Source: Rossellomorea aquimaris
Lineage (GTDB): Bacteria > Bacillota > Bacilli > Bacillales > Bacillaceae_B
Direction: 5' to 3'
DNA length: 64,000 bases
Assembly: GCF_008180865.1 (NCBI RefSeq)
Contig: NZ_VTEX01000005.1
Coordinates: 372,001-436,000, forward strand
Part shown: in pieces, positions 18,160 through 27,413 of the stretch
How positions within the stretch are numbered: position 1 is the stretch's first letter
How the letters are laid out: each line of letters opens with the position of its first letter
The notes under the pieces: model-generated
What the model saw: the letters and a program-made list of their open reading frames with translations, nothing else
Databases searched by the model: none
What the model was told of the DNA's origin: nothing
Translations under genes and position numbers: made by a program

Positions 18160-20574
18160 TTAGTTGGCTACGATGTTCACTAGTTTGCCAGGTACGGCAA
18201 TGACTTTGCGGATGGTTTTGCCTTCGATTTGGCTTTTGATTTCATCGTTTTCCATGGCGGTTTTTTCTAGATCATCTTTGTTCATATCTCGAGGGATCAT
18301 GACTTTCGCCTTCACTTTACCGTTTACTTGAAGAACGATTTCGACTTCGTTGTCGACAAGCTTCGATTCATCGAATGTCGGCCATGTTTCGTAGGAAAGA
18401 GTTCCTTCATGACCTAGCTTGCTCCAAAGCTCTTCTGTCATATGCGGAGCGATCGGTGCCAGCATCTTAATGAAACCTTCCACATAATTCTTAGGAAGTG
18501 TGTCAGCTTTGTATGCATCATTGATGAATACCATCAGCTGGGAAATTCCTGTGTTGAAACGAAGCCCTTCGTAGTCTTCTGTCACTTTTTTCACGGTTTG
18601 ATTATACGTTTTATCCAGGTCACTGTTTGGTGCATCTGTCACCTTCGAGGAAAGTGAACCATCCTCCTCGACAAGCAGGCGCCATACACGGTCAAGGAAG
18701 CGACGGGCTCCGTCCAGTCCGTTTGTGCTCCAGGCGATGGAAGCTTCAAGTGGACCCATGAACATTTCATAAAGACGAAGGGTATCTGCACCGTGAGATT
18801 CTACCACCTCATCAGGATTCACAACATTCCCTTTTGATTTACTCATTTTTTCATTGTTTTCACCCAGGATCATTCCTTGGTTGAATAGCTTCTGGAACGG
18901 CTCTTTCGTTGGCACTACGCCGATATCATAAAGGAACTTGTGCCAGAAACGGGCATAAAGCAAGTGAAGCACCGCATGTTCGGCTCCTCCGATATACGTA
19001 TCGACCGGCAGCCAATTTTCCATTTTCTTCGCATCAGCCAGGGCTTCTTCGTTATGTGGATCGATATAACGGATATAGTACCAGCAGCTTCCTGCCCACT
19101 GAGGCATTGTGTTTGTTTCACGGCGGCCTTTTTTACCTGTTTCAGGGTCTTCAACATTCACCCATTCACTGATGTTCGCAAGTGGAGATTCACCTGTACC
19201 GGACGGTTTGATTTCAGTCGTCTTGGGAAGGACAAGTGGAAGCTCACTTTCTGGAACCGTGGTCGTTGTGCCATCTTCCCAATGGATGACTGGAATCGGC
19301 TCGCCCCAGTAACGCTGACGGCTGAATAACCAGTCACGCAGACGGTACGTCACTTTCTTCGTTCCGATATTCTTTTCTTCCAACCAGGAAATGGCTTTTG
19401 TGATTGCCTCTTCCTTACCCATTCCATCAAGAAAATCAGAGTTCACATGATCTCCGTCACCTGTATAAGCTTCTTTCTCAACGTTGCCTCCAGCGACCAC
19501 TTCCACGATTGGAAGATCGAATTCTTTGGCAAATTCATAATCTCTCTCGTCATGAGCAGGAACAGCCATGATTGCACCAGAACCGTAGCTCATTAGAACG
19601 TAATCGGCAATCCAGATCGGCATTTTGCTTCCGTTAGCTGGATTGATCGCATAGGCGCCCGTGAATACACCCGTTTTTTCTTTTGCAAGATCTGTACGTT
19701 CAAGATCACTTTTTGACTTGATCTTGTCGATATACTCATTCACTTTCGAGCGTTGTTCGTCCGTTGTGATTTTCGCGACGAACGGATGCTCAGGAGCAAG
19801 AACCGCGTATGTTGCACCAAAGATCGTATCCGGACGTGTTGTGAAAACATCGAAAGATTCATCATGCCCATCAATAGTAAAATTGATTTCTGCTCCTTCA
19901 GAGCGTCCGATCCAGTTGCGTTGCATATCTTTAATACTCTCAGGCCAGTCTACATCTTCAAGGTCTTCCACAAGACGGTCTGCATAAGCGGTGATCTTCA
20001 GCATCCACTGCTTCATCGGACGGCGCTCTACGGGATGCCCTCCGCGTTCGCTCTTCCCATCGATGACTTCTTCATTGGCAAGGACCGTCCCAAGTGCCGG
20101 ACACCAATTCACGGCAACCTCATCCACATAAGCCAAGCCTTTTTCATAAAGTTTGGTGAAGATCCATTGTGTCCATTTGTAGTAGCCTGGATCTGTTGTA
20201 TTGACTTCGCGGTCCCAATCGTAAGAAAAACCTAGAGCTTTAATTTGACGGCGGAATGTATCGATATTTTTTTGTGTGAATTCTGCCGGGTCATTCCCTG
20301 TATCAAGGGCATATTGCTCAGCCGGTAAACCGAATGCATCCCACCCCATCGGATGAAGGACATTGTACCCTTGCATACGCTTCATGCGGGAAAGGATGTC
20401 CGTTGCCGTAAACCCTTCCGGATGTCCTACGTGAAGGCCTGCGCCTGATGGATACGGGAACATATCCAGTGCGTAGAAATTGTCTTTTCCTTCATCTTCC
20501 GTCGCCTTGAACGTTTTGTTTTCTTCCCAATACTGCTGCCATTTTGTCTCAACACTTTTATGATTAAAACTCAT
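18160..20574 (-). CDS. leuS: leucyl-tRNA synthetase
   Basis: A class Ia synthetase of 804 residues that charges tRNA-Leu. The HIGH-type motif occurs in [13 protein letters not shown] (about 43-55) and the KMSKS motif in [12 protein letters not shown]; the CP1 editing domain with its [12 protein letters not shown] threonine-rich site and the C-terminal [12 protein letters not shown] domain are present. Length is normal for Bacillus LeuRS. The ATG at 20574 follows AAAGGAGG. It is expressed from a leucine T-box leader and promoter immediately upstream and is followed by GGGACGGACC hairpins. No anomaly. Confidence 0.97.
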   Translation of the reverse strand: MSFNHKSVETKWQQYWEENKTFKATEDEGKDNFYALDMFPYPSGAGLHVGHPEGFTATDILSRMKRMQGYNVLHPMGWDAFGLPAEQYALDTGNDPAEFTQKNIDTFRRQIKALGFSYDWDREVNTTDPGYYKWTQWIFTKLYEKGLAYVDEVAVNWCPALGTVLANEEVIDGKSERGGHPVERRPMKQWMLKITAYADRLVEDLEDVDWPESIKDMQRNWIGRSEGAEINFTIDGHDESFDVFTTRPDTIFGATYAVLAPEHPFVAKITTDEQRSKVNEYIDKIKSKSDLERTDLAKEKTGVFTGAYAINPANGSKMPIWIADYVLMSYGSGAIMAVPAHDERDYEFAKEFDLPIVEVVAGGNVEKEAYTGDGDHVNSDFLDGMGKEEAITKAISWLEEKNIGTKKVTYRLRDWLFSRQRYWGEPIPVIHWEDGTTTTVPESELPLVLPKTTEIKPSGTGESPLANISEWVNVEDPETGKKGRRETNTMPQWAGSCWYYIRYIDPHNEEALADAKKMENWLPVDTYIGGAEHAVLHLLYARFWHKFLYDIGVVPTKEPFQKLFNQGMILGENNEKMSKSKGNVVNPDEVVESHGADTLRLYEMFMGPLEASIAWSTNGLDGARRFLDRVWRLLVEEDGSLSSKVTDAPNSDLDKTYNQTVKKVTEDYEGLRFNTGISQLMVFINDAYKADTLPKNYVEGFIKMLAPIAPHMTEELWSKLGHEGTLSYETWPTFDESKLVDNEVEIVLQVNGKVKAKVMIPRDMNKDDLEKTAMENDEIKSQIEGKTIRKVIAVPGKLVNIVAN

Positions 20575-20631
20575 ATTGAGATCCTCCTTTAATTGTCATT
20601 CGAAAGGCAGGTGCCCCTCTTTTTTAAAAAA

Positions 20632-20885
20632 TAAAAAAACTCTCATCCCAAATAAATATTTGGGACGAGAGTTTGTATGTACATTCTCCCGCGGTACCAC
20701 CCACATTAGTGTACGCGCACTCAGCTTCATTCATCCTTAACGCGGAAAACGGCAAGTCTTACTGTTCGTTCACACTTGCAACTCAGCAGGCGAGTTCATG
20801 ATGCTTCTGGTTGACTTTCACCACCCGTCAACTCTCTACGACAGAAATCCTTCATTACTACTCCTGATCAACGTTTCGATATAGG
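20632..20885 (-). promoter_or_regulatory. T-box leader of leuS
   Basis: On the minus strand the conserved GGGTGGTACCGCGGGA (around 20689-20704) marks the antiterminator, followed by a strong terminator hairpin (ACTCTCGTCCCAAA with its complement, 20638-20674) and a T run. Stem I is upstream; a CTC triplet at about 20792-20794 (in GAACTCGCC) is the likely leucine specifier. Uncharged tRNA-Leu should favour leuS readthrough. Confidence 0.93.
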
Positions 20886-20906
20886 TAAACAATATATGTA
20901 TTCACT

Positions 20907-20935
20907 ATTTTAGTGAAAAATATACAGAAGCGCAA
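20907..20935 (-). promoter_or_regulatory. predicted SigA promoter of leuS
   Basis: On the minus strand TTGCGC (20935-20930) and TAAAAT (20912-20907) are 17 bases apart, just ahead of the T-box RNA. Confidence 0.6.
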
Positions 20936-21055
20936 GCCTATTGTTGATTAATGGATGAGATTATTGACTTTTTATTAAATTGTATGAGATTCCAGGTGAC
21001 TTCTTACGGGTAAATTTTGTCCTCTTAGTTAAGAATCCTGTAGTTTCAATCAAAA

Positions 21056-21135
21056 ATTCGGCCATTTCCTAGAAAAATCGAGTCCATTCTGAATAATCCG
21101 GCCGTTATCGAGAAAAATCAAGCCGCCGATTTACG
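21056..21135. repeat. degenerate tandem array with 20 bp period
   Basis: Four successive 20-base units follow the pattern A-A/T-T-C-C/G-R-G-C-C...AGAAA; units 1 and 3 are most alike (ATTCGGCC/ATCCGGCC...GAGAAA). It lies between the leuS promoter and the dehydrogenase gene, with no ORF. Confidence 0.6.
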
Positions 21136-21189
21136 TCTTTCCCCAAAAACAGACTCACCATAAATCACCGCCATATCAACCTCACCCAA

Positions 21190-21225
21190 TAAATGAAACG
21201 ACCTCCTAAAAGGTCGTTTCTCCTT
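21190..21225 (-). terminator. intrinsic terminator of the hydroxybutyrate dehydrogenase operon
   Basis: AAACGACCT and AGGTCGTTT form a stem around a short AAA loop at about 21198-21221, with T residues after it on the minus strand side being weak. It lies just downstream of the dehydrogenase stop. Confidence 0.6.
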
Positions 21226-21232
21226 CGCCTAG

Positions 21233-22009
21233 CTATTGAACCGTATACCCGCCATCCAATACAACTGCCTGTCCGGTGATTCCCTTCGCTGCATCACTGC
21301 ATAGGAACATGGTATAGTCTGCAATTTCTTTTACATCCAGTAATCTTCTCTGCGGTACGAGAGGATAGATGACTTCTTCTATCACTCTTTCAAACGGTAT
21401 ATTGCGCGTTTTGGCAAGGTCCCCCAGCTGATTTCGAACCAGCGGAGTGTCAACATACCCCGGACAAACCGCATTTACGGTAATTCCATCCTGTGCCGCT
21501 TCCAATGCTGCTACCTTCGTCAAGCCGATGACTCCGTGTTTGGCAGAATTATAGGCTGCTTTGCCGGAGAAGCCTACTAATCCATTAATGGACGCCATAT
21601 TGATGATCCGTCCCGACCCCTGCTCCTTCATGTGGGGCAGGACATGCTTGATCGCGACAAAAGGAGCGGTCAGCATGACTTTTATGAGAAGTTCGAATTT
21701 CTCAGTCGGGAACTCTTCAATATGGGACACATGTTGAAGTCCTGCATTATTGATTAATACGTCCAGCTTCCCGTAGTGATCCACCGTTTTAGCGATTGCC
21801 TCTTTTAAATCGGATTCCGATGTCACGTCACATCGCAATCCAAGAACTTCAAATCCTTCTGCCTCAAGGGCATCCGAAGCTTTTTGAACGGAACCTTCCT
21901 GCAGATCCGTCAATACGACTTTGGCTCCGTTAGCAGCGAATTCTTTTCCGATTTCGAAGCCGATCCCCTGCGCTGCCCCTGTTATGAATACAACTTTATT
22001 TTCAACCAT
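21233..22009 (-). CDS. 3-hydroxybutyrate dehydrogenase (SDR family)
   Basis: A 258-residue short-chain dehydrogenase that oxidises (R)-3-hydroxybutyrate to acetoacetate with NAD. Visible are TGAAQGIG (about 10-17), NNAGLQHV (90s), the catalytic serine in NMASINGLVG and YxxxK in YNSAKHGVIG. The GLQHVSHIEEF and YPLVPQRRLL segments are characteristic of 3-hydroxybutyrate dehydrogenases rather than generic SDRs. The ATG follows AAGGAG. It lies 15 bases after the GntP-type permease gene and shares its sigma-54 promoter, a context that supports ketone-body or PHB-monomer use. Distinct from a generic ketoreductase with moderate certainty. Confidence 0.85.
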   Translation of the reverse strand: MVENKVVFITGAAQGIGFEIGKEFAANGAKVVLTDLQEGSVQKASDALEAEGFEVLGLRCDVTSESDLKEAIAKTVDHYGKLDVLINNAGLQHVSHIEEFPTEKFELLIKVMLTAPFVAIKHVLPHMKEQGSGRIINMASINGLVGFSGKAAYNSAKHGVIGLTKVAALEAAQDGITVNAVCPGYVDTPLVRNQLGDLAKTRNIPFERVIEEVIYPLVPQRRLLDVKEIADYTMFLCSDAAKGITGQAVVLDGGYTVQ

Positions 22010-22024
22010 GATGATACTCCTTTC

Positions 22025-23347
22025 TTAGATCCCTACGCCAAATGAGAATAAAAGAATCGCTAATGCTAAACCGATAAGTGGGACAATGACGGTTACTGCT
22101 CCTACCGCACCATATGCTTGTCCATGTGATTCATTACAGATCGAACGGATCGTCGTTACGACATATCCATTGTGCGGCAATGAATCCAGTGCTCCTGAAG
22201 ATATCGCCACTACCCGGTGAAGGGCTTCAGGATTCACACCCATATCAACATAATGAGGAGCGAGGATCGGCAATGCGATTGCTTGACCACCTGATGCTGA
22301 ACCGGTCATCCCTGCTATCACACTGACTGCGATGGCCCCACCAATCAATGGGGATCCAGGAATATTCGTCATGACATCAACGGCTGTACTGAAGGCTGGA
22401 ACGGCTTTGGCCACTCCTCCGAATCCAACGACGGCCGCTGTGTTACCGATGGCGATCAATGCTCCAACCGTACCTTCGGAAACAGCACCCCAGAAGCCTT
22501 TGAAATATTTGCGATTTAACACGTAAGCAGAAATCACACCACCTAATAAGGCAATGATAAGTGCTGATTGTTTTAAAGAATCGTGGAAAGTGAAAGCCAG
22601 AATAAGGACGACTAATAATGGAACCAACCCCATGAACGGGTTAGGCAGGGGTCTTCCTTCATCAATGACCGGATCTTCTTCACGTGAATGGAATTTCTCT
22701 CCTTTATTGACTGCTTTGGTGATCATACGCTTTAACCACCAGTAGCCAAACACTGCCATAAACACGGCTACGATCAAGCTGACTTCCCAGCCTGCATAAG
22801 GTGTCGTACCAAGATATTCAATCGGAATCCAGTTTTGGATTTCCGGTGAACCTGCAGATGTCATCGTGAACGTGACCGACCCGAATGCTAATGCCGCAGG
22901 AATGAAACGACGCGGCAGATCCGCTTGTTTAAATAAACTAACGGCCATAGGATATACAGAGAATGCAACAACGAAGAGACTGACTCCCCCATATGTTAAA
23001 ACGGCACAGGCAAGCACAATGGCAAATACGGCATACTTCATCCCTAGTTTTTCTACTACAAACCGGGAGACACTATCTGCTGCCCCGCTATCTTCCATTA
23101 CTTTTCCGAACACGGCACCCAATAAGAACATCAGATACCAGGCAGCGACGAAGCTTGTAAAACCTGACATATAGTTTGAAACGAGATTCGCTTCCCCTTC
23201 ACCCGCTAACTGCGGAAAGAGCGGCATCCCACTCAACACTGCTACGAATAAAGCCGAGATGGGACCAACAATCAATATGTTCATGCCCCTCATTGTTAAA
23301 AAGATTAATAAAATGAGTCCTCCAATAAGACCGATCATGCTTAACAT
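22025..23347 (-). CDS. GntP-family permease, probably for 3-hydroxybutyrate
   Basis: A polytopic inner-membrane transporter of 440 residues with about 12 hydrophobic segments. GntP-family features include the early GLILLIFLTMRGMNILIVGP segment and the GSASGGQAIALPILAP region. Members import gluconate or other small hydroxy acids; the neighbouring dehydrogenase, and B. subtilis yxjC beside yxjF, point to 3-hydroxybutyrate. The ATG at 23347 has AAGGGGG upstream. First gene of a two-gene operon controlled by the sigma-54 promoter at 23450. Confidence 0.85.
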   Translation of the reverse strand: MLSMIGLIGGLILLIFLTMRGMNILIVGPISALFVAVLSGMPLFPQLAGEGEANLVSNYMSGFTSFVAAWYLMFLLGAVFGKVMEDSGAADSVSRFVVEKLGMKYAVFAIVLACAVLTYGGVSLFVVAFSVYPMAVSLFKQADLPRRFIPAALAFGSVTFTMTSAGSPEIQNWIPIEYLGTTPYAGWEVSLIVAVFMAVFGYWWLKRMITKAVNKGEKFHSREEDPVIDEGRPLPNPFMGLVPLLVVLILAFTFHDSLKQSALIIALLGGVISAYVLNRKYFKGFWGAVSEGTVGALIAIGNTAAVVGFGGVAKAVPAFSTAVDVMTNIPGSPLIGGAIAVSVIAGMTGSASGGQAIALPILAPHYVDMGVNPEALHRVVAISSGALDSLPHNGYVVTTIRSICNESHGQAYGAVGAVTVIVPLIGLALAILLFSFGVGI

Positions 23348-23449
23348 GATATTTCCCCCTTTGTTCTCTAAAGATGATTAAATGAAATCGTTTACATTTT
23401 TATCTACTCTTCTTCTCTCCTTTCCATAAAATACTTTCAAATAGAATAC

Positions 23450-23467
23450 ATGCAATAATTGTGCCAA
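23450..23467 (-). promoter_or_regulatory. sigma-54 promoter of the permease-dehydrogenase operon
   Basis: On the minus strand TTGGCAC-AATTA-TTGCAT matches the TGGCAC-N5-TTGCW consensus with the invariant GG and GC. It is about 100 bases before the permease start codon, and the next gene upstream is an enhancer-binding activator. Confidence 0.9.
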
Positions 23468-23519
23468 CTTTCAGATTACTAATCATCCACTCCTTTTCTC
23501 ACCCACATATTTTAAGAAT

Positions 23520-23533
23520 TCCAGGATTCTGGA
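23520..23533. promoter_or_regulatory. candidate activator binding site (UAS)
   Basis: TCCAG-GATT-CTGGA is a palindrome about 55 bases upstream of the sigma-54 promoter and downstream of the activator gene. Position fits an enhancer; the match is otherwise untested. Confidence 0.35.
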
Positions 23534-23585
23534 CAAATCCGGCATTTTAGTCACGAAATGTACATATTTACACTAAAAATAAAAC

Positions 23586-23624
23586 AGTCCGGAAATATGG
23601 ACTGTTTTCCATATTTCCGGACTA
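23586..23624 (-). terminator. intrinsic terminator of the sigma-54 activator gene
   Basis: A perfect 16 bp stem (23586-23601 with 23608-23623) is followed on the minus strand by TGTTTTATTTTT. Confidence 0.85.
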
Positions 23625-23638
23625 CCTGCACAACTATA

Positions 23639-25000
23639 TTATAGAAGCTGATATTTATTTAACTTCTCATACATGCTTGACTTACTTATCCCCAAAGTCT
23701 CTGCAACCTTTCGTTTATCGTCCTGATGAGTTTGCAAACTTTGAGTCAATACGGATTTCTCCGTTTCTTCGAGGATTTCTCTTAATGTTTTAGAGCCGAC
23801 ATCATAAAAGTTTCCAACCTTCATATAAGAAGGCAGTGACTGCAGAGAGATCCAGCTTTCATTGGACAAATAGGTGGAAGCGTTAATGACATTTTCTAAT
23901 TCACGCAAATTCCCGGGCCAGCTATAGGAACGAAAAATCTGCATCACTTCGTTTTCAAACCCTTGGATCCGTTTCCCCGATGATTTTGTGGATTTTTCCA
24001 AGAAAAAGGCAGCCAAACTCTCGATATCTTCCTTCCGCTCACGGAGAGGGGGAATTTGAAAGGGGACTACATTAATACGATAGTACAGGTCGCTTCGAAA
24101 TCGCTTTTCTTCCATCATTTTTTCAAGGGGACGGTTCGTGGCTGCGATGATGCGGACATCCACATGTTGAACACGGTTTGAACCGACTGCCTCGACCTCC
24201 CCTTCCTGTAAAGCCCTGAGAAGCTTCGCCTGCATATTGAGAGGCATGTCCCCGATTTCATCAAGGAAAAGTGTTCCCTTATGGGCCAGCTGAAACTTCC
24301 CTTTTTTACCACCCTTTTTCGCTCCTGTAAAAGCTCCTTCTTCGTAACCGAACAGCTCTGATTCCAGTAGCTGCTCCGGGATCGCGGCACAGTTTACTTT
24401 AATGAAAGGTTGCCTGCTTCTTTCGCTAAGCTGGTGAATACTGTGGGCAAACAACTCTTTACCCGTTCCGCTCTCACCTCTGATCAGGATCGAAATATCA
24501 CCGGGGGCAATCATTTGAGCTTTGACCTTCAATTCATTCATTCCCGGTGATTCACCGATAATGTCATTCAGCGTGTATTTCACGCCTGTATTGATATCCT
24601 GGATGTAGCTTTGAATTTTAGACATCATGTTCTTTACGTGCGAACTCATTTGCATCCATTCACTCGTGTCCCGGAAGATCACCGATCCAAATGCTCCTAT
24701 CACTTCACCATCAACCCGAATCGGAATACGATTGGCGATCATATAGTTTCCTTTTATGTATTGAAGGTCTGCCACTTCCTCTTTACCACTGTCCGCAACA
24801 ATATGCATACGTGTGTTTTCGATGACGTTCGTCACATGTGAGCCTATCGCTTTATCTCGTTCAACTTCAAGAAAGCGACAGTAATTGTCATTTATATAGA
24901 TAATCGTGCCTTCATTATCAACGACGACCAACCATTCGAAAGCGTTCTCAAGAATGATTTCAATCATTTCGACGGATACCTTTTTTAATAAGCTGCTCAT
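23639..25000 (-). CDS. sigma-54-dependent transcriptional activator (PAS, AAA+, Fis-type HTH)
   Basis: A 453-residue enhancer-binding protein. An N-terminal PAS sensor (about 15-120, VVDNEGTIIYINDNYCRF) is followed by the AAA+ domain with Walker A GESGTGKE, the sigma-54 contact loop GAFTGA, Walker B TLFLDEIGD and the R-finger region, then a C-terminal Fis HTH (VAETLGISKSSMYEKL). It should bind upstream sites and drive open-complex formation at the adjacent sigma-54 promoter. The ATG at 25000 follows GAGGAGG with good spacing; the longer frame begins in a region without a site. It has no receiver domain, so the PAS domain or a metabolite provides the signal. Confidence 0.9.
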   Translation of the reverse strand: MSSLLKKVSVEMIEIILENAFEWLVVVDNEGTIIYINDNYCRFLEVERDKAIGSHVTNVIENTRMHIVADSGKEEVADLQYIKGNYMIANRIPIRVDGEVIGAFGSVIFRDTSEWMQMSSHVKNMMSKIQSYIQDINTGVKYTLNDIIGESPGMNELKVKAQMIAPGDISILIRGESGTGKELFAHSIHQLSERSRQPFIKVNCAAIPEQLLESELFGYEEGAFTGAKKGGKKGKFQLAHKGTLFLDEIGDMPLNMQAKLLRALQEGEVEAVGSNRVQHVDVRIIAATNRPLEKMMEEKRFRSDLYYRINVVPFQIPPLRERKEDIESLAAFFLEKSTKSSGKRIQGFENEVMQIFRSYSWPGNLRELENVINASTYLSNESWISLQSLPSYMKVGNFYDVGSKTLREILEETEKSVLTQSLQTHQDDKRKVAETLGISKSSMYEKLNKYQLL

Positions 25001-25175
25001 TTCCACTGCCTCCTCTGTTTTTGAAAGAGAACATATACATCTATAGTAGCACATACACTATCTGTCGTTCCCAAAAATGTAAGCGGCTTGCAAATCTTTC
25101 AATTACCAGTGGAGATTCGGTTTAATGTATACGGAATTAGGGAAACTTCTTAACAATGAATGGAGGAATGAAAGG

Positions 25176-25685
25176 ATGAAAATCGCAGAACTGAAAATAT
25201 TTTATTTCGAAGACGATGGAATCATCCCGAATAACCCGGACCTGCCCGTACTCATTTATCGGAATGCACTTGATCATCCTCATGACGCCGAAGAGCTCTT
25301 TAACAGAAATCAATGGCTCAATAGTTGGACCAATGGCATATATGATTACCACCATTACCATAGTAATGCACATGAAGTATTAGGAGTCATGGAAGGTGAG
25401 GCAACCGTTCAATTAGGTGGCGAAATGGGCGAAGAAGTGACGGTCCATAAAGGTGATGTGATCATCCTTCCAGCCGGGACCGGACATAAGAAATTATATT
25501 CAAGTCCCGACTTTAAAGTCGCAGGTGCCTATCCGAATGGTGACGAGTATAATTTGAAAAAAGGTTCATTGCGTGAACGGCCGAGTGTTTTAATTGAAAT
25601 TAAGAACGTTCCGCGTCCATCATTGGACCCTGTGTTTGGGGAAACGGGTCCACTCATAAAATATTGGCTCAAGAAAATGGTTTAA
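25176..25685 (+). CDS. YjlB-like cupin protein
   Basis: A 169-residue protein with one cupin barrel. The metal-type histidines are in HYHSNAHEVLGVMEG (H-x3-H-x3-E pattern) and the second motif PAGTGHKKL carries another histidine. Relatives such as B. subtilis YjlB are uncharacterised. The ATG at 25176 follows GGAGG with nine-base spacing; a longer frame to 25125 lacks a site. It is a single gene divergent from the sigma-54 activator. Function unknown; a small-molecule isomerase, dioxygenase or storage-like role are all possible. Confidence 0.75.
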   Translation: MKIAELKIFYFEDDGIIPNNPDLPVLIYRNALDHPHDAEELFNRNQWLNSWTNGIYDYHHYHSNAHEVLGVMEGEATVQLGGEMGEEVTVHKGDVIILPAGTGHKKLYSSPDFKVAGAYPNGDEYNLKKGSLRERPSVLIEIKNVPRPSLDPVFGETGPLIKYWLKKMV

Positions 25686-25830
25686 CCTAACGTTCTGCAT
25701 CCAATCGTTACGTTTTTATTCGATTTTTTCCATTCCTATTTTTCTATAGTAATGCTTCTTAGAAACGACTATAAATATTTCTAAAACTTCCTATAATCTA
25801 AGCGATTAGATTATTTTTTGTAAAATAGTC

Positions 25831-25859
25831 TTGTTTTCTTATTAGTCCTATGCTATTCT
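25831..25859 (+). promoter_or_regulatory. predicted SigA promoter of an orphan RNA
   Basis: TTGTTT (25831-25836) and TATTCT (25854-25859) are 17 bases apart in an A+T-rich stretch with no downstream gene on this strand. Confidence 0.5.
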
Positions 25860-25865
25860 ATTATA

Positions 25866-25990
25866 GCGATGAGCTGAATTGTGTAAGTCGGGGTTCACGT
25901 CCTTGTGACAACAAACGATGTGGCGTTTGCTGATCTCTCGCCTCAATTTTTTGCAAGTGGGCTTCCGTAGGAAACGGGAGCCCTTTTTAT
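25866..25990 (+). ncRNA. orphan small-RNA candidate of about 125 nt
   Basis: A predicted promoter lies just upstream and an intrinsic terminator (GGGCTTCCGT with ACGGGAGCCC, then TTTTT, 25961-25989) ends it. Between them are a hairpin CAAACG-ATGTGG-CGTTTG and a smaller TCAC/GTGA stem. No ORF with a ribosome site is present, and the neighbours (cupin, plus; MFS gene, minus) are convergent. No Rfam family was recognised from memory. It could also be just the cupin gene 3' end terminator. Confidence 0.45.
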
Positions 25991-25994
25991 ATGG

Positions 25995-26030
25995 AAAAAC
26001 CTCCAATGAATCCTCATTGGGGGTTTCTTT
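25995..26030. terminator. intrinsic terminator of the MFS gene
   Basis: AACCTCCAATGA pairs with TCATTGGGGGTT (one G-U), with A and T runs on both sides. It lies at the end of the MFS gene. Confidence 0.8.
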
Positions 26031-27216
26031 ATTGTTGAACCGAAACGGAGACTGGGCTTTTCTTTTTCAACGGTCGGTCATATTGACTCGTAATGATTAA
26101 TGAGACCATGAAGAAAGCGATCAACGTCATAAACAGCACCTGCATGCTGAATACGTCCACTAATACTCCTCCGATAAATGGACCGATCATTCTCCCTCCT
26201 GTTGCTGTACTATTCACGATTCCCTGATAGAATCCTTCTCTCCCTTTTGGAGCAAGTGAGTTAGCAATGGTAGGAACAGCCGGCCATATGAGCATTTCAC
26301 CGATTGTCAGAATGATCATCGCAATGGCAAACCATTGAAATTGATCGGCAATCGAAGCCACCGCGAAGGAAACCATGAAAATAATCGTCCCAATCATAAT
26401 TTGAAGCTTTAAATTATGTTCAAAACGCTTGATGGTTTTTGATAAAAGTGGCTGAGCAAGCACAATCAATGCTCCATTGATCGTCCACAATAAGCTGTAT
26501 TGTTTCAGACTGATATTGATTTCCTGTGTGTACGTTGCAATGGTGGACTGCCATTGTACATAGCCCATCCAGCATAATAAATAGGCCACACAAATGAAGA
26601 GCAGTGCTTTCAGTTTCGATTTATCCCTAATCACTTTAGACTCATTCAATACAGATGTTTGATGAGCGCTTACGGATATGCTTCGATAACCAAATAAGGC
26701 AATGAAGAAAAAGACGATATACATACTAAGATTCGCTAAGAATATATAGTTAAAGGAAAACGAGGCGACGAACCCACCTAATGCAGCTCCGACCGCAACT
26801 CCGATATTTTGCGCCACATAGACGGAATTGAACGCTTTTCGGCCACCTTCAGGCCACACTGACCCTGCCATGGCATACATGGAAGGAAAGACGATTCCCG
26901 ATCCAAAACCAACAATGGTCAAGAAGACCACATAGTGCGGCCAGCCATGCCAAATATTCATTCCGACCAGAGCAGTCAAAGTAATGGAAATCCCTACTAA
27001 TATCGAGCGGTATCCACCAAACTTATCAAAAAGTGTTCCCCCGATCAGATTTCCGATTACACTTGCTCCAGCGTTCATCATCAGCACGATTCCCGCTACA
27101 GATAGTGATTTCCCTAAATTCTCATGTAGATAAATTGTATTTAGCGGCCATAAAAAAGAGGCACCTGTCACATTTACCATCATTCCAATGACAAGCAACC
27201 ATAATGATTTGGGCAT
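26029..27216 (-). CDS. MFS transporter (YttB-like)
   Basis: A 395-residue transporter of the major facilitator superfamily with about 12 membrane segments. The cytoplasmic loop motif GGTLFDKFGGYRS after segment 2 is the MFS motif A, and AGSVWPEGGRKAFNSVYVAQN marks the segment 4-5 region. It looks like B. subtilis YttB, a putative drug exporter of similar size. The ATG at 27216 follows AAGGGGG; an upstream ATG at 27288 has no site. It is single and faces the orphan RNA region. Substrate unknown. Confidence 0.85.
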   Translation of the reverse strand: MPKSLWLLVIGMMVNVTGASFLWPLNTIYLHENLGKSLSVAGIVLMMNAGASVIGNLIGGTLFDKFGGYRSILVGISITLTALVGMNIWHGWPHYVVFLTIVGFGSGIVFPSMYAMAGSVWPEGGRKAFNSVYVAQNIGVAVGAALGGFVASFSFNYIFLANLSMYIVFFFIALFGYRSISVSAHQTSVLNESKVIRDKSKLKALLFICVAYLLCWMGYVQWQSTIATYTQEINISLKQYSLLWTINGALIVLAQPLLSKTIKRFEHNLKLQIMIGTIIFMVSFAVASIADQFQWFAIAMIILTIGEMLIWPAVPTIANSLAPKGREGFYQGIVNSTATGGRMIGPFIGGVLVDVFSMQVLFMTLIAFFMVSLIITSQYDRPLKKKSPVSVSVQQ

Positions 27217-27319
27217 GATTCTGCCCCCTTTCCACCATTTTATTTCGAGTCCCAAAAGGATTTTACTCTTTTTTGTGAAAGGGGGCAAGAATTATTTCTT
27301 AAAATAGATGTCCTTTTTC

Positions 27320-27327
27320 ATATTTTA
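27320..27327. repeat. left target-site duplication of the IS element
   Basis: ATATTTTA directly before the left end of the element is repeated exactly at 28914-28921 after the right end; eight bases is the size made by IS1595-family elements. Confidence 0.9.
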
Positions 27328-27413
27328 AGCTATGTTAATGTTCAATGTTGATATTTGATATTTACGAACATTTGTTCTAAAATGAAGGTATAAAAATAGT
27401 GAGGTGTAGGACA

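Noticed and set aside
19753-20235. 160-codon plus-strand ORF opposite leuS
   Set aside because: It is fully antisense to the well-supported leuS frame, has no ribosome site and looks like low-value translation of the complementary strand.
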